Assembly: GCF_042664895.1 (NCBI RefSeq)
Contig: NZ_JBHTBQ010000031.1
Location: forward strand, 13,479 to 77,478
Length of the DNA: 64,000 nt
Reading direction: 5' to 3'
Source of the DNA: Iodobacter arcticus
GTDB taxonomy: Bacteria > Pseudomonadota > Gammaproteobacteria > Burkholderiales > Chitinibacteraceae
Of this stretch, positions 52,436 to 60,902 are shown piece after piece. The translations under genes were made by a program, and so were the position numbers. Positions within the stretch are counted from its first letter, which is position 1. Every line of letters begins with the position of its first letter. The notes beneath the pieces were generated by a model. It searched no databases and was not told the origin of the DNA. It saw only the letters and a list, made by a program, of their open reading frames with translations.

Positions 52436-53217
52436 TGCTGGGTAGACGCACTCCCCGCCGTGGTGGCGATGAAATTATGATCGATGTGTCTGAATCGCAA
52501 GGCGTTCGTAAACTGCATTTTGGTGCGGACGATACGCAAAGCGCGATGCGGATTTCTGATCCCAATGAAATGATTCTTTCCTATTCGCGCTGCATGTTTG
52601 GCTATTTACTGTTTACGGATCAGCCTAAAACAGCGCTTTTGATCGGCTTAGGCGGTGGATCGATTGCCAAATGGGTGCATCACAAGCTAGTCGATACGAA
52701 GCTGACCTGTGCCGAGCTGCATCCGCAGGTAATTTCGGTGGCGCGCTCTATGTTTTGTCTGCCGCCTGATGATGATCGCTTAGAAGTGTTGTGCACAGAT
52801 GGCGCGGCCTATGTCTACAATATGCCAGAGGATTCAAGCGATCTGATTATGATGGATGCTTATTCTGCCACCGGGATTGCCGAGCCGCTCGCTACGGTCG
52901 ATTTTTTTAACGCCTGCAAGCAAAGGCTGACAAATAATGGTGTGCTGGCGGTGAACTTATGGGGCGCAGACCGACGTTTTAATCACTATTTAGAGCGTTT
53001 AGGCGAAGTTTTTGAAGGCCGAGTGCTGTGTTTACCTGCAAGGCAGAAGGGAAACGTGATTGCTTTTGCTTTTCGCTGTGGGCAAAGCAATCCGACGTGG
53101 GATAAGCTGGCTGAGCGTGCTAAATTACTTGAAACCCAACTGGGGCTTGAGTTTCCGGAGTTTGTGAGTGATCTTGCAAGGATGAATCCGCACAATGACA
53201 GAAAACTATTTATATAA
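52435..53217 (+). CDS. Spermidine synthase-like fold protein
   Basis: A 260-residue SAM-binding-fold protein related to polyamine aminopropyltransferases. It shows LLIGLGGGSIAKWVHHKL (the SAM or dcSAM loop, about 64-81), CAELHPQVISVARSMF, and DLIMMDAYSATGIAEPL at the position of the catalytic Asp region. The usual N-terminal strand domain is short. Whether it makes spermidine is uncertain. It starts inside the ttcA stop codon and so is co-translated with ttcA. Confidence 0.8.
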   Translation: MLGRRTPRRGGDEIMIDVSESQGVRKLHFGADDTQSAMRISDPNEMILSYSRCMFGYLLFTDQPKTALLIGLGGGSIAKWVHHKLVDTKLTCAELHPQVISVARSMFCLPPDDDRLEVLCTDGAAYVYNMPEDSSDLIMMDAYSATGIAEPLATVDFFNACKQRLTNNGVLAVNLWGADRRFNHYLERLGEVFEGRVLCLPARQKGNVIAFAFRCGQSNPTWDKLAERAKLLETQLGLEFPEFVSDLARMNPHNDRKLFI

Positions 53218-53315
53218 ATTCTGCGATTAAGTCACTGTTTGGGCGCAATACCTGTTTCCAAGCAGGGTAGGATGTGGAAAAATCAGTTAACTAAGCAATT
53301 TACGCAGGTAAGGAT

Positions 53316-53831
53316 ATGCTCGATCGTGATGGCTATCGGCCTAACGTCGGCATCATCATCATCAACCGGCAAAACCAGGTGTTCTGGGGTAAACGAGTGC
53401 GAGAGCATTCGTGGCAGTTTCCGCAAGGCGGTATTAAACAGGGTGAAACACCCGAACAGGCGATGTATCGCGAGCTGATGGAAGAAGTTGGATTAGGCCC
53501 TCAGCATGTTGAAATCATTGGCCGCACAAGGGACTGGTTGAAGTACGATGTGCCGACAAACTGGGTTCGCCGCGAATGGCGCGGTACGTACCGGGGGCAG
53601 AAGCAAATTTGGTTTTTGCTTCGCCTGACAGGGCACGATTCTGATGTGTGCTTGCGCCGCACTACGCATCCTGAATTTGATGCGTGGCGTTGGACTGAAT
53701 ATTGGTCACCACTGGATTCGGTGATTGAATTCAAGCGTACGGTGTATGAATCAGCCCTTTTTGAACTGACGCGTTTCTTTGAAGAAGCACCTGAGCGTGT
53801 GGTACGTGCCATGCGTTTTTCAGGCCACTAG
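53316..53831 (+). CDS. rppH: RNA pyrophosphohydrolase
   Basis: Nudix hydrolase that removes pyrophosphate from the 5' triphosphate of mRNA and so starts 5'-end-dependent decay. It has 171 residues. The Nudix box GGIKQGETPEQAMYRELMEE continues with VGL (about 36-58), with all catalytic glutamates. MLDRDGYRPNVGIIIINRQ and FPQGG are as in E. coli RppH, and the tail with TRFFEEAPERVVRAM is present. ATG 53316. It is followed on the next bases by an inverted-repeat element. Confidence 0.94.
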   Translation: MLDRDGYRPNVGIIIINRQNQVFWGKRVREHSWQFPQGGIKQGETPEQAMYRELMEEVGLGPQHVEIIGRTRDWLKYDVPTNWVRREWRGTYRGQKQIWFLLRLTGHDSDVCLRRTTHPEFDAWRWTEYWSPLDSVIEFKRTVYESALFELTRFFEEAPERVVRAMRFSGH

Positions 53832-53995
53832 CAGCCTGTTGGACTTAGGACTGATCTACTGCAGAAAAGCCGGATTTGGCCATATTTCACGCATTTTTTC
53901 GTTAAATAGCCAGCTATTCGCCTCAAAAACGCATGAAGTCTGTCTCAAAACGGTCTTTTTCTCGCTAAGATCGCCTAAGTCCAACAGGCGGCTGG
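53831..53995. repeat. Dispersed inverted-repeat element, copy B (intact)
   Basis: About 165 bp with perfect 16-bp terminal inverted repeats GCCTGTTGGACTTAGG (53834-53849) and its complement (53974-53989). The interior has AGCCGGATTTGGCCA, ATTTCACGC and TCGCCTCAAAAAC, shared with copy A at 7093-7259. It starts on the rppH stop codon. No gene is seen in 53832-54054. Confidence 0.8.
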
Positions 53996-54054
53996 TGTAA
54001 CTATAACGCGGGCTAACGATCTACTCCTAAGCCCGCGTATCTCCCTCCGCCCCC

Positions 54055-55635
54055 ATGCCCAATACCTCCTCCGCTTTTCATACCGAGATGCACTGGCGTT
54101 CTTTAGCGCTGCTGAATGTTTTTCGCATGCTTTCTAATATCGGCATTTTTTGCAGTGTGCTTTGGCTGGCTTATAAGCCGCTTTCGGATATCAGTACCTG
54201 GCATTCTTTTTTGATTCTGGCAGGGGTAGATACCGTACTGGCTTTGTTCTTTGCTTGGGGGATTCGCTATCGTAAGCCCGGTTTTGAAATACAGCTAAGT
54301 CTTCAGGTTGCCACTGATGTGCTGTTTATTGTGGGCTTGATGCATTTATTTGGCGGCTTGCGCAGTGGGATCGGCACTTTGCTGCTGCCTTATCTGGCGG
54401 CAGCAGGATTAATTTCCCGTGGGCGAATGACGCTATTTCATGCCGCGATGGCGAGTATTGCCTTATTAAGCGAGCAAACATGGCAGATCTGGCAGGGTAA
54501 TGCCTCGGCCAGTGATTATCTGCCGCCGGCTCTATTGTGTGTGGCTTCATTTGCGGTGGCATGGTTGGCGCATCGCTTGGCACGTTTTGCACAAGCCAGC
54601 GAGGCTTTGGCCGAGCAGCGTGGTGTGGATCTGGCCAATTTGGGCCAGCTTAATCAACGTATTTTGCAAGATGTGTCTGATGGGGTATTGGTGGTTGATG
54701 CCAGCGGGGTGATTCGTCAGTGCAATGAGCAGGCGACTCGCTTAGCGGGGATGCGGCCAGAAGGTGTGTTGCTGCATGCTATGCCGGTGATTGCTGTGGC
54801 GCTGGCTCGCTGGCGGGCTAATCCTACAGATAATCCTAATTTGATCACCACCGCATTGACGCGTAAAACGCTGAGGCCGCGGTTTATTTCGCTTTCAAAT
54901 GATTCACACGGCAATGTGCTGATTTATTTAGAAGACCTAGATAAATTGCGCCGTGAAGCACAGCAATTAAAATTGGCAGCATTGGGGCGTTTAACCGCTA
55001 ATTTGGCGCATGAAATCAGAAACCCTTTGAGTGCAATTACCCATGCGGCCCAGTTATTAGGGGAAGAGGCAGAAGACAATGCTTTGATGAGACGTTTAAC
55101 CCGCATCATTGATGATAATAGCCAGCGCTTAGAGCGTATGGTGAAGGATGTGTTAGAGCTTAATCGCCGGGATCGTGTACAAATAACGCAGATTAAACTG
55201 GCAGATTGGCTAAGAACATTTATTGAAGAATTTAGCGTACAAGAAGAGATTCATGTAACGCTGGCGCTTCAATGCCCTACCAGTGTAGAGATTCGGTTTG
55301 ATCCCGGGCATTTACATCAGGTGATGTGGAATTTATCGCGTAATGGCTGGCGTTATTGTGAAAAGAAAGCGGGCAGTCTGAGTTTTACAGTATGGCTTGA
55401 AAACGAGCACTGGGTGCTTGATGTGCGTAACGATGGGCCCCCTGTGGCAAGCGACGCGCAAACGCAATTGTTTGAGCCTTTTTTTACGACTGAAACCAAG
55501 GGGACTGGTTTGGGTTTATATATAGCGCGTGAAATTTGCGCAGCAAATGGCGCGGTTTTGGAATACGTCGCATCTCCACCTCTTGGAACTTGCTTCCGTA
55601 TTGTCTTTGGATATACCTATGGCCAAAAAATTTAA
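54055..55635 (+). CDS. pilS: Sensor histidine kinase PilS
   Basis: Membrane sensor kinase controlling type IV pilin transcription with PilR. About six N-terminal helices (28-190) are followed by a PAS domain (about 200-290, ILQDVSDGVLVVDASGVIRQ), HisKA with LAHEIRNPLSAITHAAQLL (phospho-His about 324), and the ATPase domain with HQVMWNLSRNGWRY, then ETKGTGLGLYIARE. It has 526 residues. It overlaps pilR by 17 bases. It is 47 kb from pilMNOPQ, with no pilA nearby in the window. Confidence 0.93.
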   Translation: MPNTSSAFHTEMHWRSLALLNVFRMLSNIGIFCSVLWLAYKPLSDISTWHSFLILAGVDTVLALFFAWGIRYRKPGFEIQLSLQVATDVLFIVGLMHLFGGLRSGIGTLLLPYLAAAGLISRGRMTLFHAAMASIALLSEQTWQIWQGNASASDYLPPALLCVASFAVAWLAHRLARFAQASEALAEQRGVDLANLGQLNQRILQDVSDGVLVVDASGVIRQCNEQATRLAGMRPEGVLLHAMPVIAVALARWRANPTDNPNLITTALTRKTLRPRFISLSNDSHGNVLIYLEDLDKLRREAQQLKLAALGRLTANLAHEIRNPLSAITHAAQLLGEEAEDNALMRRLTRIIDDNSQRLERMVKDVLELNRRDRVQITQIKLADWLRTFIEEFSVQEEIHVTLALQCPTSVEIRFDPGHLHQVMWNLSRNGWRYCEKKAGSLSFTVWLENEHWVLDVRNDGPPVASDAQTQLFEPFFTTETKGTGLGLYIAREICAANGAVLEYVASPPLGTCFRIVFGYTYGQKI

Positions 55636-56968
55636 TAAAAATTGTAAGCGTGTGCTGGTGGTGGACGATGAGCCAGATCTTGCTGAGCTACTTGAGCTCA
55701 CCTTGCTGAAAATGGGCCTGGATGTCGATTGTGCCTACGGGGTGAAAGACGCGTGCACACGGTTGGATAAGGTGTCTTATGATCTTTGTCTGACAGATAT
55801 GCGCATGCCAGATGGCGAAGGCATAGAAATTATTCAGCATATTCAAAGCAACGGCCTTGATGTGCCCGTGGCCGTGATTACGGCGTATGGCAGTACGGAT
55901 AATGCAGTGGCGGCGCTTAAAGCAGGGGCGTTTGATTACTTAGCCAAACCTGTGGCCCTAGATCAGCTGCGCTCCTTGGTTAAATCTGCTTTGGCGCTCG
56001 ATGATGCGCCTATGGTAGAGACAAATGATCGTTCTTTGCTGGGCGAATCAGCAGCCATGCAGCATGCTCTGGAGCTGATCGCTAAATTAGCCAAAAGCCA
56101 GGCCCCTGTGTATGTGACTGGTGAATCCGGATCGGGTAAAGAGCGCGCTGCCAGGCTGATTCACGCTAGCTCTAGCCGGGCTAAGCAGCCTTTTGTGGCG
56201 GTGAATTGCGGTGCTATTCCAGAAAACTTAATGGAAAGCGAGTTTTTCGGCCACAAAAAAGGTGCTTTTACCGGCGCAAACGAAGATAGAGATGGGTTTT
56301 TTCATGCAGCCAATAGCGGCACCTTGTTTTTAGACGAGGTGGCCGATTTGCCGTTGGCGATGCAGGTTAAGCTGCTTAGGGTGATTCAGGAGCGAAAGGT
56401 GCGCAAATTAGGCGCAACCGCAGAGGAAGCCTTGGATGTACGAATTATCTCTGCCACGCACCAAAGCCTGAGCCAATGCGTGGAAGCGGGGCGCTTTAGG
56501 CAGGATTTATACTACCGCCTTAATGTGATCGAGCTGCGGATGCCTGCTTTAAGAGAAATGGGTAGTGATGTGCTGGTGATTGCGCGCCATGTGCTGGCAA
56601 GAGTGGCTAAATTAAACGGGCAAAAGCTACCTGATTTTTCTGCAGATGCGCTGACTGCACTGCAGCGTTATGATTTTCCCGGTAATGTCCGTGAGCTGGA
56701 AAACGTGCTGGAGCGGGCACTGGCTTTGGCCGATGGTCATGCAATTACGGCGGCAGATTTGCAGCTCAGCATCGCCGATCATGAGGTAGAAGAAGGCCAT
56801 GATCTGGGTGATAAATTTCCTTTGCAAGATTACCTAGATCGGGTCGAAAAACAGGCGATCTTAGAAGCATTGGAAAAAACGCGTTTTAACCGTACTCAAG
56901 CTGCCAAAATACTGGGTCTTACTTTCCGCAGCCTGCGTTACCGCCTAGATCGTTTGGGAATTCAGTAA
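55619..56968 (+). CDS. pilR: Sigma-54-dependent response regulator PilR
   Basis: NtrC-type activator of pilin and related genes. The receiver domain (about 12-125) has phospho-Asp in CLTDMRMPDGEG. The AAA+ domain has Walker A TGESGSGKERAARL, the sigma-54 contact loop KKGAFTGANED and Walker B GTLFLDEVADLP. A Fis-type helix-turn-helix (RFNRTQAAKILGLTFRSLRY) ends the protein. ATG 55619 has GGA seven bases before it and gives 449 residues; the longer frame from 55529 lies in pilS. It is translationally coupled to pilS. Confidence 0.94.
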   Translation: MAKKFNKNCKRVLVVDDEPDLAELLELTLLKMGLDVDCAYGVKDACTRLDKVSYDLCLTDMRMPDGEGIEIIQHIQSNGLDVPVAVITAYGSTDNAVAALKAGAFDYLAKPVALDQLRSLVKSALALDDAPMVETNDRSLLGESAAMQHALELIAKLAKSQAPVYVTGESGSGKERAARLIHASSSRAKQPFVAVNCGAIPENLMESEFFGHKKGAFTGANEDRDGFFHAANSGTLFLDEVADLPLAMQVKLLRVIQERKVRKLGATAEEALDVRIISATHQSLSQCVEAGRFRQDLYYRLNVIELRMPALREMGSDVLVIARHVLARVAKLNGQKLPDFSADALTALQRYDFPGNVRELENVLERALALADGHAITAADLQLSIADHEVEEGHDLGDKFPLQDYLDRVEKQAILEALEKTRFNRTQAAKILGLTFRSLRYRLDRLGIQ

Positions 56969-57026
56969 TATATTTGAAAGCCGCTGCTTTGTTTAAGCGA
57001 TCGGCGAGTTGATTAGGAATTCAATC

Positions 57027-57605
57027 ATGCAATTTGATGCTCAGGGCTGGTGCAAGCAGGCACGTAGCGTGCCTAGCCCTAATACGGATGCTCGCAGCGA
57101 GGGTATGCCGGTTGATATGGTGGTGATTCATAATATTCATCTACCTCCGGGCCAGCCCTTTGGTGGCGATGATATTGAGCGTTTATTTACTAATACCCTG
57201 GATATAAATAAACATTCTGAATACGCAGCGCTCTCTCAATTGCGCGTATCGGCGCATTTTTTAATTCGGCGTAATGGTGAATTGTTGCAGTTTGTCCCCT
57301 GCTCGCAGCGAGCCTGGCATGCCGGGGTATCAAGCTGGCAGGGCAGGGAGCGCTGCAATGATTTTTCGATTGGCATTGAGCTGGAAGGCTCAGATTTTAC
57401 TCCGTTTGAAGTCATTCAATATGCGGTGCTAAACAACTTGCTTGAGGCTCTGCTACGCACTTATCCGATTAAATATTTGCTGGGGCATAGTCAGATTGCA
57501 CCGGGTCGAAAAACAGATCCGGGTCCTTTTTTTGATTGGGCTCATGTTGCACTGCCACAAGTTTTGTCCGAAAAGTCAGCGGCTTTGCAAAAGCCGGCGT
57601 TATAA
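57027..57605 (+). CDS. ampD: 1,6-anhydro-N-acetylmuramyl-L-alanine amidase AmpD
   Basis: Cytoplasmic zinc amidase that recycles cell-wall muropeptides and, in species with AmpC, keeps beta-lactamase low. In 192 residues it has the zinc ligands in MVVIHNIHLP (His about 35) and GHSQIAPGRKTDPGPFFDW (His about 155 and Asp about 165), with the SAHFLIRRNGELLQFV core. ATG 57027 is preceded by AGGA at 8 bases. It lies between pilR and kup. Confidence 0.94.
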   Translation: MQFDAQGWCKQARSVPSPNTDARSEGMPVDMVVIHNIHLPPGQPFGGDDIERLFTNTLDINKHSEYAALSQLRVSAHFLIRRNGELLQFVPCSQRAWHAGVSSWQGRERCNDFSIGIELEGSDFTPFEVIQYAVLNNLLEALLRTYPIKYLLGHSQIAPGRKTDPGPFFDWAHVALPQVLSEKSAALQKPAL

Positions 57606-57637
57606 TTCGGCGACCTTCTGTTGAGCTTTAAAAATAT

Positions 57638-59533
57638 ATGTCTATTGAATCTTCTTTGGATCGTGATCCAAAAAAAGTAGCCGGTTTGGCGATTGGTGCA
57701 ATCGGTGTCGTCTATGGCGATATTGGTACCAGCCCACTCTATACGCTTAAAGAATGTTTTCACCATGCAGAGCTGAGCTTAACCAGTTTTAATGTGCTGG
57801 GTATTTTGTCCCTGATTTTTTGGGGCTTGATGTTAGTGGTTTCTTTAAAATATGTCGTTTTCATTTTGCGTGCGGATAACCGCGGTGAAGGGGGCGTATT
57901 ATCCTTGATGGCATTAGCGCTGCGCTCAGCCGTGCCAGGGTCACGCAAATACGCCATCATTGTGGGCTTGGGTCTGTTTGGGGCCGCGCTGTTTTATGGC
58001 GATAGTATGATTACTCCCGCAGTATCGGTGCTATCCGCCCTAGAAGGGATTGGGGTGATCTCGCATAAGCTGGATGCCTATATTATCCCCGTTACTATTA
58101 TCGTGCTGATTGCCCTATTTATGATGCAGGCTAAGGGCACGGCCAGTCTGGGTAAGCTTTTTGGCCCGATTATGGTGCTGTGGTTTGTGGTGCTGGGCTC
58201 CTTGGGGATCTGGAATATTTTAAAATCCCCTGATGTGCTGGCAGCGATGAACCCTAGCCATGCCGTGCATTTCTTTGCGGCTCAGCCAGGTTTGGCGTTT
58301 ATTTTATTAGGTGCGGTGGTTCTGTCTTTAACAGGGGCAGAGGCGTTGTATGCAGATATGGGCCATTTTGGCCGTCCTGCAATTCGCTATGCTTGGTTTT
58401 TATTGGTCTTGCCTGCCTTGGTGCTGAATTACTTTGGCCAAGGCGCCTTGCTTTTGCATACACCTGAAGCGATTAAAAATCCCTTCTTTATGATGGCACC
58501 GGGCTGGGCTTTAGTGCCGCTGGTGGTGTTGGCAACGTGTGCCACGGTAATCGCCTCTCAGGCTGTGATTTCTGGCGCGTATTCCATGACCAGCTCTGCG
58601 GTTCAACTGGGTTTTTGCCCGCGTATGGATATTCAGCACACGTCTGAAAATGAAATCGGTCAGATTTATATCCCGCAAATTAATTGGTTTTTATTGGTAT
58701 CGGTCATTATGCTGGTGCTGGCATTCCGCACCTCGAGCAATTTAGCGGCAGCTTATGGCTTTGCCGTGACCTGCACCATGGTGATCACTACCTTATTAGC
58801 TTTTGTTGTACTGGGGCGCGATGCTTCAGTGGTGAATCGTGTACTGGTTTGGCTGGTATTGTCGTTTTTGCTGGTGATCGATCTGGCGTTTTTCTCTGCC
58901 AATTTGCTCAAGTTGCACGAAGGCGGCTGGTTCCCCTTAATGATTGGCTTGATCGTATTTGCAATGCTCACAACGTGGAAGTATGGCCGCAAGCTGCTTA
59001 GCGAGCGTATGCACGATGGTGAGTTGCCATTGGAAGGTTTTGTAGAGGCCTTAGAAGCCAGCCCACCGCAGCGTGTAGAAGGCACGGCTATCTTTATGAC
59101 GGCAAGCACGGATTCAGTACCGCATGCTTTGCTGCATAACTTAAAGCACAATAAAGTGCTACACGAGCGCGTTGTCTTTATGACCGTGCTGACCACCGAT
59201 ATTCCTTATGTGGCCGCGCGTGAGCGAGTGGTAGTGCGTAAATTGGGTGAGAGTTTCTGCCAGATTATTGCTACTTACGGCTTTAAAGAAGAGCCTAGCG
59301 TGCCTGCTATTTTGGCCCAGGTAGAGCAATTACAGCCCGAGTTAGAGTTTGATAGCATGCAAACGTCTTACTTCTTGTCGAGGGAAACGATTGTTGAGGC
59401 CAAGTATCCGGCGATGAGCTGGTGGCGTAGAAATCTGTTTAGCATCATGAGCCGTAATGCGGCCCGAGCGACGAACTTCTTTAAGATTCCACCTAATCGT
59501 GTGGTTGAGATGGGGATGCAGGTCGAGATGTAA
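57638..59533 (+). CDS. kup: Low-affinity potassium transporter Kup
   Basis: Proton-coupled K+ uptake protein of the KUP/HAK/KT family. It begins with the signature GLAIGAIGVVYGDIGTSPLY (about 15-34), followed by twelve membrane helices to about residue 430 (FYGDSMITPAVSVLSALEG, GAEALYADMGHFG) and a C-terminal cytoplasmic domain of about 190 residues. The 631 residues match family length. A strong terminator follows. Confidence 0.96.
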   Translation: MSIESSLDRDPKKVAGLAIGAIGVVYGDIGTSPLYTLKECFHHAELSLTSFNVLGILSLIFWGLMLVVSLKYVVFILRADNRGEGGVLSLMALALRSAVPGSRKYAIIVGLGLFGAALFYGDSMITPAVSVLSALEGIGVISHKLDAYIIPVTIIVLIALFMMQAKGTASLGKLFGPIMVLWFVVLGSLGIWNILKSPDVLAAMNPSHAVHFFAAQPGLAFILLGAVVLSLTGAEALYADMGHFGRPAIRYAWFLLVLPALVLNYFGQGALLLHTPEAIKNPFFMMAPGWALVPLVVLATCATVIASQAVISGAYSMTSSAVQLGFCPRMDIQHTSENEIGQIYIPQINWFLLVSVIMLVLAFRTSSNLAAAYGFAVTCTMVITTLLAFVVLGRDASVVNRVLVWLVLSFLLVIDLAFFSANLLKLHEGGWFPLMIGLIVFAMLTTWKYGRKLLSERMHDGELPLEGFVEALEASPPQRVEGTAIFMTASTDSVPHALLHNLKHNKVLHERVVFMTVLTTDIPYVAARERVVVRKLGESFCQIIATYGFKEEPSVPAILAQVEQLQPELEFDSMQTSYFLSRETIVEAKYPAMSWWRRNLFSIMSRNAARATNFFKIPPNRVVEMGMQVEM

Positions 59534-59580
59534 GGCTTGAGTGGCTGAAGCCTGCTACAGCTTTGTAATGTTTGTTAATA

Positions 59581-59614
59581 AAAAAGCGCGGCCCCTTTGG
59601 GTCGCGCTTTTTTT
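59581..59614 (+). terminator. kup terminator (bidirectional)
   Basis: AAAAAGCGCG and CCC pair with GGG and CGCGCTTTTT around a CTTT loop, ending in a T run. It also faces the end of queD. Confidence 0.85.
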
Positions 59615-59632
59615 ATCTAAATCAGCCGTGGT

Positions 59633-60229
59633 TTAGATTTCAACTTGCCTTGGCACGGGTGGGTTGCTGAAGTGGCTGCCTGCCAATAGTTTTTTATACA
59701 TCTCCGGGTCTTTCCATTCGGCTTGGCATTGCTCAGAAAACACCACATCTTTTAAGCGAATAATACCCATGCGCTCATTCACGGCATCAGCCCGGAAAGC
59801 CTGTGCGTAGCCGGTATCGGTTTCGTGGGCGATGATCGAGTGGAGCGTGACATCGGCTTCGCCATTAGCCATCACCGTTTGCTGGAGCAGCGCATCAATA
59901 ATTACAAAAAACATACGGGCAAATTGTTCCGCTGAAGGCGATACCGGCATGGCAATCCAGCGGGTAGAAAACTGTTTGCACAGGCGGATATATTCCGCGT
60001 CGTCCTTATCCCAAAAGCAGACCGCATGATCGAAGGCATCGACTACATCACGAATGGTGCCTTTCATAAGACCAAAGTCGTACACCATCTGGCCATGATC
60101 AAGGGCATTGGCTTCCAAGAGGACTTCAACCCGATAGCTATGGCCGTGAATCGAGCTACGGCAGCGCTCGCTAGAGCAGTTGCGCACGATGTGTGCGTTT
60201 TCAAATTTAAACAGTTTACGAATCAGCAT
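59633..60229 (-). CDS. queD: 6-carboxy-5,6,7,8-tetrahydropterin synthase QueD
   Basis: Makes carboxytetrahydropterin from dihydroneopterin triphosphate in queuosine (7-deazaguanine) synthesis. It shows the zinc ligands and catalytic Cys in FKFENAHIVRNCSSERC and SIHGHSYRVEVLLEA (His13, His29, His31 region), then MVYDFGLMKGTIRDVVDAFDHA. Its 198 residues exceed the shortest QueD (about 120), as in the longer betaproteobacterial form with a C-terminal extension. No other queuosine gene is in the window. Confidence 0.9.
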   Translation of the reverse strand: MLIRKLFKFENAHIVRNCSSERCRSSIHGHSYRVEVLLEANALDHGQMVYDFGLMKGTIRDVVDAFDHAVCFWDKDDAEYIRLCKQFSTRWIAMPVSPSAEQFARMFFVIIDALLQQTVMANGEADVTLHSIIAHETDTGYAQAFRADAVNERMGIIRLKDVVFSEQCQAEWKDPEMYKKLLAGSHFSNPPVPRQVEI

Positions 60230-60902
60230 AATGAATGGCAGGTCAAAGAGTCAGTTCGGTTTCTATCAGATGTAGCGCAGATCAGCAAGGTATTGATCAC
60301 AATCGCTTTTTGGATAGATCCACTTCATGGTTTACGGCAAGCCGATTCGGCCATTTAAGTTTGTTGCGTGTAAGTATTTTAATGGTTATTCATCTATCAA
60401 TGTTGCGAAACCATGCTCGAAAGTACTGAGAAAGTTTCTTAAAGGCTAATCATAAGGTTAACCCTGTATGGGCTCGTTTTTGTATCAAAAATGTCTTTTT
60501 TTTTATGATAATTACTACAATTATCTTTTTTAATAACTACGATTTTTTAAAATTATGCTGCTTTGCAGTGCTGGTTTTTTTTGTATTTTATTTATATAGT
60601 TCATATGCTTATGTTTTTTTTGTTGCTTTGCATTAATTGCTTGCTGAGGAAGGATGTAGTTTTTTTGTATGGTGAGTGCATTTTTCATCAGGTTTACGAT
60701 GGGTGAGCATATTGGGCTATTGACACGGGAAATGCCGTAGTGACTAATCTCACTAACGTATCTTAAAGTCATTTGCGAAGTGGTTCGCAACTGGATTTCT
60801 TACGTTTTGATTACAAAAATAATAAATTCGTATTTGCTGCGTTAATACCACTTTATGCGTGCAGATAACGCCAATTCACAAGATGGATGGAGAGTTAAAA
60901 CT
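60230..60902. other. AT-rich region upstream of the chitinase
   Basis: 673 bases without a supported gene. Bases 60480-60660 are very AT-rich, with repeated runs of six to nine T, a pattern that binds H-NS-like silencers in many bacteria (inference). Frames of 86 and 110 codons here overlap queD or this tract and do not look like proteins. The chitinase promoter should lie in 60700-60890, but I cannot assign it. Confidence 0.5.

Noticed and set aside
60026..60358. Plus-strand 110-codon frame
   Set aside because: Mostly the antisense of queD; no similarity to a known protein and no ribosome site.
60530..60790. Minus-strand 86-codon frame upstream of the chitinase
   Set aside because: Lies in a T-rich tract, with Lys/Asn-rich low-complexity translation and no ribosome site.
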